A stretch of 64,000 nt of DNA from Lachnospiraceae bacterium (lineage in GTDB: Bacteria; Bacillota; Clostridia; Lachnospirales; Lachnospiraceae), in assembly GCA_910575775.1 (NCBI GenBank), contig CAJTEY010000002.1, positions 235,675 through 299,674 of the forward strand. The letters are read 5' to 3'. Of the stretch, positions 34,919-42,911 are shown piece after piece; the first letter of the stretch is position 1; the number at the start of each line of letters is the position of its first letter. Below the pieces are notes generated by a model that did no database searches, had not been told where the DNA came from, and worked only from the letters and a program-made list of their open reading frames with translations. The position numbers and the translations under genes are program-made.

Positions 34919-36729
34919 ACTGTCCAAATCTCCTTCAGTGCCTCAATCAGCATTTCGTTTTCTTCCTGCTTCCTGACCGCGAGCCTGATATACTGCTTTC
35001 CGTTTCCTATTTTTTCAGTCAGATCTTTAATAAATAAATTATGTTTTATTAATAAGTCTCTGGCTATCTTAGCTGCTGAAATACCGTTGCAAACCTCACA
35101 CATTACAAAATTTGCCTGCGTTGGATAAACTTTTAGTCCATCTATCTTTTTTAGCGCATCAACAAATGAACTTCTAACTGCCTGAAACTGCTCCAATGCC
35201 TTCTTATAATCACCAGTATACTTTTCCGCGATCTGCATGTAAAATTCGGCAAATGAGTTGATGTTCCAGATCGCTACTTCCTTCCTCAGTTCTTTAATCA
35301 GTGTTTCCCGGGAGGACACCAATACTCCCAACCGCAGCCCCGGAACACCATACGATTTCGAGATGCTTTTTACCACGATCAGTTTTTTGTATTTCTCAAG
35401 AATTTCATTACAGATCAGTGTATTATCTTCTCCCTCTGCGAAATCGACAAAGCTCTCATCCACTACAAAGTCGATCTCCCTGTCATCACACCACTGGCAT
35501 AATCTGTGCAAATCCTCTTTTTCAATATAATTCCCGCTTGGATTATCCGGATTAATCAATATGAGCATGTCAATCTTTCGATCCTCGTAATACTTCATGA
35601 TGTCATCTGCATGATATTGAAAATCCATCTGCTTTACATCAAAAATAACACTCTTATCTGCATCGTATCTATTCGGATACTCTTCGAATGTCGGCCTGAT
35701 AAATCCAATCTTTCCATCATATCTCTCAAGCAGAGCTTTGATCAGTTCCGCCGCCCCATTACCGACCACAATATAATCCTGCTTCACGCCAAAATTTTTG
35801 GCTGCCAGCAGGGCATTGACATACATCCCGGAAGGATACTGTGTAACCAGCGTATCAAAGTTGCTTTTAATCTCGTCAAGCAGCCTCTGCGGAGGGAAAT
35901 ACGGGTTTACCAGATAGCAGAAATCCAGTATCTTCGGATATCTCCAATATCCGCCATACCGTTTCTGTATCTTGGAAAGCTTTTCCTCCTCGCTTTCGCT
36001 AAAAATAGATTCCGCGATATCCAGATCCTGAACATCGTCAATCTCATACCAGCGCTGTCCCTCTAATCTTTTTGCCTTTATCTCAGGATCATCCAGCATC
36101 GTGATAACCTTTAATACCTGCTCATAATATTCATTATTTCCCAGCGCAGAAGAATACGCTTCCAGAAAAGGGACATAATATTGTTCTGAAAAATGTTTGC
36201 TGAACTTATAGATGTTTACCGTTTTATAGTACGCCGGTATGTCATCAAAAACTATTTTTTTCCCGCCGATAAATGCATGGATATTATCTTCCTCATCCAG
36301 CTTGACTACCGTCCCGTCCATCCAGCTTTCGTACTTGTCCACCAGCGCCAGGGTCTCCCTCTGATCGTTGAGAAGAGTTTCCAGAACACTGTCTTCAAAG
36401 ATCAGATCCGATTCCAGTAACAGCGTATCCTCCCTCTTCAAGTGCTCCTTCGCCAGAGCCAGTGAATAAATATTATTTGTTTTATAATAGACCGGATTAT
36501 CAATATATAAAATCGGAGTCTCTATGTTCAGCGATTCAATATAGTCTGTCAGTTTCTTCCCTTCATACCCGATTACAATTACAATTTTGCTCAGCTTTAA
36601 TGCATTTAACTGCTTCAGCATCCTTTCAATCAGAGTAACGCCATTTACCTTGACCATACATTTCGTATTATCCGCTGTCAGATCCTTCAGTCGTTTCCCC
36701 ATTCCTGCTGCCAAAATAACTGCCTGCAT
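34915..36729 (-). CDS. nucleotidyltransferase-aminotransferase fusion protein
   Basis: About 604 residues with two enzymes in one chain. Residues 1-235: a LicC/cytidylyltransferase-like domain, starting MQAVILAAGMGKRLKDLT with an ESDLIFEDS metal site. Residues about 250-604: a class I/II PLP aminotransferase with a histidinol-phosphate/CobD-like fold: VVGNGAAELIKALLE, INPDNPSGNYIEKEDL, FVVDESFVDF, and the PLP lysine in VVKSISKSYGVPGLRLG near residue 459. In Campylobacter capsule loci, separate enzymes of these types make amino-alcohol phosphates and their CDP adducts, so a CDP-activated amino compound is a reasonable guess. The ATG at 36729 has AGGAGG at 9 bases; an ATG three codons earlier is too close to the site. 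Confidence 0.88.
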   Translation of the reverse strand: MQAVILAAGMGKRLKDLTADNTKCMVKVNGVTLIERMLKQLNALKLSKIVIVIGYEGKKLTDYIESLNIETPILYIDNPVYYKTNNIYSLALAKEHLKREDTLLLESDLIFEDSVLETLLNDQRETLALVDKYESWMDGTVVKLDEEDNIHAFIGGKKIVFDDIPAYYKTVNIYKFSKHFSEQYYVPFLEAYSSALGNNEYYEQVLKVITMLDDPEIKAKRLEGQRWYEIDDVQDLDIAESIFSESEEEKLSKIQKRYGGYWRYPKILDFCYLVNPYFPPQRLLDEIKSNFDTLVTQYPSGMYVNALLAAKNFGVKQDYIVVGNGAAELIKALLERYDGKIGFIRPTFEEYPNRYDADKSVIFDVKQMDFQYHADDIMKYYEDRKIDMLILINPDNPSGNYIEKEDLHRLCQWCDDREIDFVVDESFVDFAEGEDNTLICNEILEKYKKLIVVKSISKSYGVPGLRLGVLVSSRETLIKELRKEVAIWNINSFAEFYMQIAEKYTGDYKKALEQFQAVRSSFVDALKKIDGLKVYPTQANFVMCEVCNGISAAKIARDLLIKHNLFIKDLTEKIGNGKQYIRLAVRKQEENEMLIEALKEIWTV

Positions 36730-36785
36730 ATCACACATGTCCTCCTGTGCTTCTTCCTAAAAACAAAATTTCTATTTTTCTGTTT

Positions 36786-37256
36786 CTAAATAATTTTTCC
36801 GATAATGCGGTTTTCATTAACGCATCCGACCTCACGGTACCGGCTGTCCTTGCTTTTCTCTATATTATCGCCTATCACAAAATACTGTCCGTCCGCCATC
36901 TGAACCGGAAGTTCCGCAATTCCCGCATAACTAAACACTGTTCCCTCCGCAAAGACAGTACTGCCGTCGCCATTTATATACAGACACCCATCCTCAATCT
37001 TTACTTCATCGCCCGGGCAGGCAGCAATGCGTTTGATTAAAACCGTATCCAGACCGTCGCAGTGAAATGCAATCACATCGCCGTAAGTATAGTCCCCGGA
37101 ATGGCGGTCAGCCAAGACAAGCTGCATATTGTGGTAAGCCGGAACCATCGAATCGCCGCGCACCAGAACCAGCTGATACCAGTTGGCAGAAATATGCCAT
37201 GTAGACAGCATAATACCCAGAAACAGACAAATATAGAAATACTTATTTTTTGTCAT
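36786..37256 (-). CDS. signal peptidase I-like S26 peptidase
   Basis: A 156-residue protein. One N-terminal membrane helix (FYICLFLGIMLSTWHISA), then the catalytic Ser36 in VRGDSMVPAY and the general-base Lys75 in VLIKRIAACPGD. Box D/E is VIGDNIEKSKDSRYREVG (canonical GDN..S.DSR). It cleaves signal peptides outside the membrane. It is shorter than housekeeping LepB and lies inside the polymer locus, overlapping the end of a small membrane-protein gene by 14 bases. A dedicated substrate among the locus's exported proteins is therefore plausible, though not shown. Confidence 0.88.
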   Translation of the reverse strand: MTKNKYFYICLFLGIMLSTWHISANWYQLVLVRGDSMVPAYHNMQLVLADRHSGDYTYGDVIAFHCDGLDTVLIKRIAACPGDEVKIEDGCLYINGDGSTVFAEGTVFSYAGIAELPVQMADGQYFVIGDNIEKSKDSRYREVGCVNENRIIGKII

Positions 37257-37512
37257 TTACTATAATCTCATCGGATTCCACTTCTTTGTTTCTGTTCTCG
37301 TCAATCCCAAGCTTTTCGTTCACCTTTTTCTTTGCCCGTCTGATATAAATCCCCGCCACTGCCCCGACGGCTACTATCACTCCGGCCACCGCCTGAATCA
37401 CATAAGTCATTACGGAAGGATCAATATATGCGTTTGCATCCCTCCCAAACAGTAACATTCCAACGATCCCTGTAACCCCTGCAAAGGCTACAGTCTGCAA
37501 ACCCTTTTTCAT
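37243..37512 (-). CDS. small membrane protein with YIDPS motif
   Basis: About 89 residues: MKKGLQTVAFAGVTGIVGMLL gives a signal peptide or first helix; AYIDPSVMTYVIQAVAGVIVAVGAV forms a second hydrophobic segment; a basic stretch (YIRRAKKKVNEKLG) and an acidic tail follow. I recall small proteins with an AYIDPS-xTY motif beside surface-polymer genes in Lachnospiraceae, but the function is unknown. The ATG at 37512 falls immediately after the stop of the YidC fusion gene, indicating translational coupling. The longer frame reaching 37578 is rejected because it lies inside that gene. Confidence 0.72.
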   Translation of the reverse strand: MKKGLQTVAFAGVTGIVGMLLFGRDANAYIDPSVMTYVIQAVAGVIVAVGAVAGIYIRRAKKKVNEKLGIDENRNKEVESDEIIVNDKK

Positions 37513-37513
37513 C

Positions 37514-39415
37514 TTAAGCACCTGCCCCTTTCCTTGATATTTTCTCCTGTATACTTTCAATAATATATTTTGCCCCAACTTCTGCTGAGAAACCGGGATT
37601 AAAAAGATACTCCTGTGCCAGCGCTTCTATTTCTTTTCTGTATTCCGCAGTATGCCCGATCAAATACTCCACTGTTTCCGCCACTTTGTCCGTCTGATCC
37701 GGTTCCAGGCTCCTTCCCAGTTTATTGCGCAGTAAAATATTCAAAGGCACCGTGCTGATTTTCTGATATTCAGGATTCATCACCTTCATGGGTGTATTAA
37801 TAAATAGTATCGGTCTATGTGTTGTAAACGCATACTCCCAGCTTATTCCTGACCAGTCAGTAATCAGAAGATCCGCCTCCATAACAGGATTATTCGACGT
37901 AAAATCTGTCTGAATTGTTATATCATCCGAATCATATTTCTGCTTCAGAATTTCCATCTTTTCTTTTTTCAGACGCACTTCCTGCGGATGAGGCCTTACA
38001 ATAATCTCATACCCCTTGTTGCTGAGTTTGTCAAGTATATCTTCCAGACAGCTGTCGACAATATTATGATCCTGCCAGGACGGCGCAATCAATATTTTCT
38101 TCCTTGCATGTTCCACATGCGGTAAAGCCTGATAATTTTCCCTAATCTCATCAATCAGCGGATATCCCACCTCAATTAACTTTTTGGGAGCAAGGCCATA
38201 TACCTTTTCTGTCTCCCTGATCTCTTCAGCCTGGTGCGGGCCGGCACAGAATATCGTGTCAAAGTGATCCATGCACCCCTTACGCATACCCATATTATTA
38301 CTGCCAACGCCATGCTGTACAAAAACATATTCCACATCACCGCGCACATAGCTTCGTTTGATGTGATAATTCTCCAGATCAGGCATTGTCATGACTACCA
38401 TATCCGCATCCATCTTCATCATCAGCGTAATCAGCCTGTTTTCTCCTATATAATACGCCTTAATCTGTGCATTATCTTTTTCCAGTTCAAAGATCGCATC
38501 ATTCGGATCGCTGGTAATATAATGTATAATAATATTAGTATGCAGCAGCAAATACTCTATAATTCCCTTAAAGTACTTATAAAATCCATTACTTTCCGAG
38601 TAAAATACCAAATGTTTATTTACCACAGAGAAAAACCGTTTGTAATCGCGCCTTTCCCTTCTTTTATTGTCGGAAAACATACCATTCTTCTGCTTTTTCC
38701 CGACACTTTGAATCTCGTTCAAAGCTTCTCTGCTTTTCTCCAGCTTCTCGTAATCAACAAATCTTCTTGGTTTAATTATCCCGTTCAGAATGTACAGCTG
38801 TATCACCGCCATCAGATTGCTGCAAATCCAATAAAGCGCTGTACCAATCGGAACATACCAGCCCAAATACAACGACAGACCAACCGAAAATATCATAGTA
38901 CCATATTTATTGTACTTAGACTGTTCTGACTGAAGAACATTGCTTGCATTCTGCGCTATACATAATATCCATGCAGAGAATCCAGCTATAGCTGGCGACC
39001 AGAGAAGGCTCACACCATTTTCATTTGGCACCATTCCCAAATCCATCGGACCAAAAGACATATCAATCGCCGGATTTTCTATGCCAGATCTTATTGCTCC
39101 CACTACTCCCATCAGCAATACAAGCTGGATGAACAGAGGAATTGTTGATGCCAGAGGATGATATTTCTTCTCTTTGAACAATTTCGCCTGTTCCTCAGCG
39201 ATCACATCCTTTTGCCCATAATATTTGACCTTCAAAAAATTAATATCCGGCTGGATCTTAATCATGGTTATGGAATTCATGTAGGTCCAGAGGGAGACTG
39301 GGAGTAAGACTATTTTGCTCAGGAACGTAAATAGTACGATTGCCCAGCCATAACTGTTGCATAGTCCGTAGCACCAATCCATGACAAAACTGAGAAATAA
39401 ATATAAGTAGCTCAT
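37514..39415 (-). CDS. YidC-like insertase fused to CDP-glycerol glycerophosphotransferase-like domain
   Basis: A 633-residue fusion. Residues 1-225 resemble a YidC/Oxa1 insertase core: several membrane helices, the cytoplasmic hairpin MIKIQPDINFLKVKYYGQ, then HPLASTIPLFIQLVLLMGV and WYVPIGTALYWICSNLMAV. Residues about 250-633 are a TagB/TagF-type poly(glycerophosphate) transferase: FVQHGVGSNNMGMRKG, ILIAPSWQDHN, IIVRPHPQEV and LLITDWSGISWEYAF. The transferase domain would add glycerol-phosphate (or related alditol-phosphate) units from a CDP donor. The insertase-like part may serve as a membrane anchor or help place polymer or protein. A housekeeping yidC is expected elsewhere. An ACAGG site lies 8 bases before the ATG. 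Confidence 0.9.
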   Translation of the reverse strand: MSYLYLFLSFVMDWCYGLCNSYGWAIVLFTFLSKIVLLPVSLWTYMNSITMIKIQPDINFLKVKYYGQKDVIAEEQAKLFKEKKYHPLASTIPLFIQLVLLMGVVGAIRSGIENPAIDMSFGPMDLGMVPNENGVSLLWSPAIAGFSAWILCIAQNASNVLQSEQSKYNKYGTMIFSVGLSLYLGWYVPIGTALYWICSNLMAVIQLYILNGIIKPRRFVDYEKLEKSREALNEIQSVGKKQKNGMFSDNKRRERRDYKRFFSVVNKHLVFYSESNGFYKYFKGIIEYLLLHTNIIIHYITSDPNDAIFELEKDNAQIKAYYIGENRLITLMMKMDADMVVMTMPDLENYHIKRSYVRGDVEYVFVQHGVGSNNMGMRKGCMDHFDTIFCAGPHQAEEIRETEKVYGLAPKKLIEVGYPLIDEIRENYQALPHVEHARKKILIAPSWQDHNIVDSCLEDILDKLSNKGYEIIVRPHPQEVRLKKEKMEILKQKYDSDDITIQTDFTSNNPVMEADLLITDWSGISWEYAFTTHRPILFINTPMKVMNPEYQKISTVPLNILLRNKLGRSLEPDQTDKVAETVEYLIGHTAEYRKEIEALAQEYLFNPGFSAEVGAKYIIESIQEKISRKGAGA

Positions 39416-39460
39416 TAATAAAGCCTGTCCTTCCTACTGTGTTTCACAGCACTTCCCTAC

Positions 39461-40753
39461 TCACACTGTTTTTTCAAGCCATAAGCTGCCGCCTGGACAT
39501 TTCGCGCATAGCGGCATGTGCTTAAAATATAATTCTTTGTGCACATTTTCAAAATATGATCCCCAAAATTTAATTTTAAAAGATGTATTAAACTGCAAAA
39601 ATGTACGAATCATGTATGCCTCATTCCACGCCCGGCCATTATATATCCATTCCTTATAGTATTCAAACGGATATGGTATATCATGAATATGAATCAGAAC
39701 ACCCTTTGCAAGTCTTGGCAGAATGTTAAATAAATATAAATTAACATCACTGTCAATTTTTGAAACATGGGTACTATCTATAAATAGTATATCTCCTGCC
39801 TGCAAAGATGAAAAAATATCCGTATCGACATCTTGAAGTTTTTCTTCAATAATTCTAACATTGTCGTGAGGTGTCAGTAGCGACTTTAAGCGTTCTGGAT
39901 ACGGCTCAATAAAGGTAAAATCTACCCCCCCCCCTCCCCCACACACACTCATAAATGAGTGCTCATTGACATCCAGCATCAGTGCCGAGGAAAATCCCGA
40001 ACCAACCTCAATAATGCGTTTTGGCCGATATTTCTGTAAAAAGCAGTATAAAATGATGCCGTCTGCATACCCAAAAAAGGAATTATCAAAGTAATATCGG
40101 TATCCATCCTTTTGTTTCTCACTGAATGGCAAAGTATTATAACATTCTGACATGGATTCTAACATGAATATTTGTTCTTCTTCATTCAAATCAATGCCCA
40201 AAAATGATTTTGGCATGTTTCCCCAAATGGTATCCTCTCTTTGTTTGAGCTCATCAATGCAGGGTAGCGGAGAATAAAAATGTCCCGGTGGAACCCATGT
40301 CTGATATTGCTTCAACTCATCAAGATATATTTTGTATTGATCTCGTTCTGTAGTAACTGCTTGAATAACATTGTCCTTCTCAGCAATTTCTACTGAAGAC
40401 TCTTCAAGATATGTCTTCAACTGATCGCGCTCTGCAACAAGCACCTCGATTGTATTATCCTTTTCAGCAATTTCTACTGAAGACTCTTCAAGATATGCCT
40501 TCAACTGATCGCGCTCTGCAACAAGCACCTCGATTGTATTATCCTTTTCAGCAATTTCTACTGAAGACTCTTCAAGATATGCTTTCAACTGATCGCGCTC
40601 TGTAACAAGCACCTCGATTGTATTATCCTTTTCAGCAATTTCAGCCGAAAAATCTTCAAGGTACGTCTTTAACTCGTCTCGCTCTGCAACAATCGTATTT
40701 ATAATATTGTCTTTGTCATCTACTGTATCTCCTGGCTGTATTAATTCGCTCAT
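39461..40753 (-). CDS. coiled-coil class I SAM methyltransferase with G10 tract
   Basis: About 430 residues. Residues about 10-150 are a coiled coil made of 28-residue units (AERDQLKAYLEESSVEIAEK type) repeated about four times. Residues about 190-430 are a class I methyltransferase (Methyltransf_24-like): RIIEVGSGFSSALMLDVN, TFIEPYPERLKSLL, ILFIDSTHVSKIDSD, and LIHIHDIPYPFEYY. A G10 tract encodes part of VCGGGGGVDF at about 270-276; here the frame is open. Coiled-coil methyltransferases in ABC-exported polysaccharide systems (E. coli WbdD) terminate and measure chains, so a related role is inferred. The ATG at 40753 has GGGGGAG upstream. The frame extends to 40819, overlapping the previous gene. 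Confidence 0.82.
   Translation of the reverse strand: MSELIQPGDTVDDKDNIINTIVAERDELKTYLEDFSAEIAEKDNTIEVLVTERDQLKAYLEESSVEIAEKDNTIEVLVAERDQLKAYLEESSVEIAEKDNTIEVLVAERDQLKTYLEESSVEIAEKDNVIQAVTTERDQYKIYLDELKQYQTWVPPGHFYSPLPCIDELKQREDTIWGNMPKSFLGIDLNEEEQIFMLESMSECYNTLPFSEKQKDGYRYYFDNSFFGYADGIILYCFLQKYRPKRIIEVGSGFSSALMLDVNEHSFMSVCGGGGGVDFTFIEPYPERLKSLLTPHDNVRIIEEKLQDVDTDIFSSLQAGDILFIDSTHVSKIDSDVNLYLFNILPRLAKGVLIHIHDIPYPFEYYKEWIYNGRAWNEAYMIRTFLQFNTSFKIKFWGSYFENVHKELYFKHMPLCAKCPGGSLWLEKTV
39925..39934 (-). repeat. G10 homopolymer tract in the coiled-coil methyltransferase gene
   Basis: Ten C on the plus strand, followed by T and five more C (39936-39940). On the coding strand it is in frame (Gly-Gly-Gly-Gly-Gly-Val). 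Confidence 0.9.
40337..40715 (-). repeat. 84-bp tandem repeats, about four and a half copies
   Basis: The word CTGATCGCGCTCTG recurs at 40421, 40505 and 40589, exactly 84 bases apart, with diverged copies at 40337 and 40673. Copies at 40421-40672 are nearly identical. Each unit is 28 codons, so copy changes stay in frame and add or remove four heptads of coiled coil. Confidence 0.88.
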
Positions 40754-40775
40754 AGCACTCCCCCTTCTTTTTTCC

Positions 40776-42869
40776 TTATAAATCCATATCCTGTACTTCC
40801 GCCTCTTCTGATGTTTCATCTATCTGCAAACCCGAAATAGCAAGCCCTAGTGTTCGTTTGTCATTTCCTTCTCCAAATACTTCATATGGGCAAACTGCAT
40901 CCGGCAGATCTATTTGCAAAATAAGTTTTTTTTCTTCTGAAAGAATCAAATTTGGAACAACAAATTGTATCTGCTTCCCTTTAGACAGAATCTCTGTATA
41001 GATTTTAACATCATTTGCATAAATAGTCACGTTCTGTGTTCCAACTTTATCATATATATGCTTAATATCTAAAGTTACCAAAAGATTCCTTTTCGGTTTG
41101 TCTTCAAAGAGAAATTCAAACTTACTCTCCTTGCCATCCGTCCATGAAAAATCTTTCATGTCGATAGAACTAACTCCTCCCACTATATACGGTAAGGCAG
41201 TGTTATCCATCCCAAAGGTTAGTTGTGTTCCATATTGATAGCACATACTATCATCAACTGTTGGTTCTAGTACAACACCCGTTTTTCGCATTACATTATC
41301 GTCATTGATATCCCCATCAATCACATATTCAACTACTTGCATCTTTCCGTTTTCAGTCTCATTCAAGTAGAAACGGCGCTCCCTCATCCGATTCAGTATC
41401 TCAAAAAAAGTGGCACCTCGATTACTCCCCAGCACGCGAAACAATGTTGCATGTAAATCATAATAAGTAATTGGTACAACCGATTCCTCAAAAGCCATTT
41501 TCCTATTCTTTTCTTTCACTAGTAAAATTCCATGTTCTGCTATGTTCTCACGTCCGTGATCCGCCATAATTATAATCGTTGAGGAATCATAAAGTCCTAA
41601 TTCCTTTAACTGCGATATATAATTCTCAACTATATACAACGCCCCTTTCCCCTGCTGGAGAATTGAAGTCTCCGCACTGTCTACCAACTGCGCATATTCA
41701 TTCAAAGTAAATGGTGGATGCGCACCGTTTAAATGAATTAATCGAAATATCTTTTTCTCTTGATTGGTCTGAAGCTGCTCCTCCTGCAATCCTTCAAAAA
41801 ATTTTAAATCATCCGTTTTATACTCTTCTGCTGAACCTCCAGCTTTATATTGGTCAAACTCACCCGTATAAAGCCAAAAGAACCGCTTTAAAACATGCGG
41901 TACATACTTATATAATGTCAAAGAACCGTATTTTCCTGCCAGTTGAAAATAAGACGATACTTTATAGCCTGTCGGCACCTGATTATCCACAAACTCCGTT
42001 GACTTATCTGGAATAAATGCGGAAGATGTGTAAAAACGCACATCGTAATTCTGCCGCTTAAGTTCTGTGTATAATCCATCTTTATTAAATGACTCTTTCA
42101 CATATTCTGCATATGAAATCACACCCGGATAAGATTCCCCTGTTATAATTGCAGGCATCCCAATCTTCGTATGTGCTCCGCCTGCAGATGCATTTTTAAA
42201 ATGAGTAAAATCTTCAAAAACGGCTTTATATTTTTCAGGTTCTTCCTGTAGTATCTCTTGAAAATATGCATCATCAAACGCATCTAAAACAAAAACAATA
42301 ACATTCTCCTCCGAAGACACTTCATATATGCCTTCATTGCTAAGATAATAATTTGACTTCTCACCAGATACTACATCTGTTGTAAAAAGTAAAATTATGA
42401 GCGTAACTATCTGTGTTGCTATTACACATGCCGAAATATAAACCTGCAATTTATGTAACAGATCCCGCTTACATACCCATAATCCTATAACGATTGCAAA
42501 TATCAAAATCCACCCCAAAGTATCTACAACAGCATAGACCGAATATGCACTCCAATCTATTTCTTCTCCATTTAGTACGCCGTAATTAATATTGGCATAA
42601 CTTCCCTGCAAATATAATGCAATGCCAGCAGCAAATAAAACGCCGCTGTATATATCTCTCACCTTTCCCCGCAGCAATGCACCTACCAGTGAAAGAACCG
42701 TTATACATATCAGCACTTGAATACACACAACAATAATCACATCCTTCTGTGTAAACCAGAACTCCTCAAAGTTAGTAAAGTATAATTCAAGCGGACCAAA
42801 AATTGTAATTGTTACCACAAGCAGCAATATACTGAACACCAGATATGCATTCCTTTTTATTTGAGTCAT
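40776..42869 (-). CDS. membrane sulfatase/phosphoglycerol-transferase-fold protein
   Basis: A 697-residue protein. Four or five N-terminal membrane helices (1-165) are followed by an extracellular alkaline-phosphatase-superfamily domain. VIVFVLDAFDDAYFQEIL begins the metal-binding core and IIIMADHGRENIAEHG is the C-terminal metal motif. The classical Thr/Ser nucleophile position is probably in the GGAHTKIGMPA region. A C-terminal beta-rich region (about 500-697) is unassigned. Lipoteichoic-acid synthases and phosphoethanolamine transferases share this design, so it may transfer a phospho-substituent onto the exported polymer. AAGGA lies before the ATG. Its 3' end is close to the coiled-coil methyltransferase start. 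Confidence 0.82.
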   Translation of the reverse strand: MTQIKRNAYLVFSILLLVVTITIFGPLELYFTNFEEFWFTQKDVIIVVCIQVLICITVLSLVGALLRGKVRDIYSGVLFAAGIALYLQGSYANINYGVLNGEEIDWSAYSVYAVVDTLGWILIFAIVIGLWVCKRDLLHKLQVYISACVIATQIVTLIILLFTTDVVSGEKSNYYLSNEGIYEVSSEENVIVFVLDAFDDAYFQEILQEEPEKYKAVFEDFTHFKNASAGGAHTKIGMPAIITGESYPGVISYAEYVKESFNKDGLYTELKRQNYDVRFYTSSAFIPDKSTEFVDNQVPTGYKVSSYFQLAGKYGSLTLYKYVPHVLKRFFWLYTGEFDQYKAGGSAEEYKTDDLKFFEGLQEEQLQTNQEKKIFRLIHLNGAHPPFTLNEYAQLVDSAETSILQQGKGALYIVENYISQLKELGLYDSSTIIIMADHGRENIAEHGILLVKEKNRKMAFEESVVPITYYDLHATLFRVLGSNRGATFFEILNRMRERRFYLNETENGKMQVVEYVIDGDINDDNVMRKTGVVLEPTVDDSMCYQYGTQLTFGMDNTALPYIVGGVSSIDMKDFSWTDGKESKFEFLFEDKPKRNLLVTLDIKHIYDKVGTQNVTIYANDVKIYTEILSKGKQIQFVVPNLILSEEKKLILQIDLPDAVCPYEVFGEGNDKRTLGLAISGLQIDETSEEAEVQDMDL

Positions 42870-42911
42870 CTTTAACGTCCTTTCATTCTAAGTTGCATCT
42901 ACCGCATAGTT

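Noticed and set aside
40337..40715. CRISPR array
   Set aside because: The units are contiguous 84-bp coding repeats without spacers.
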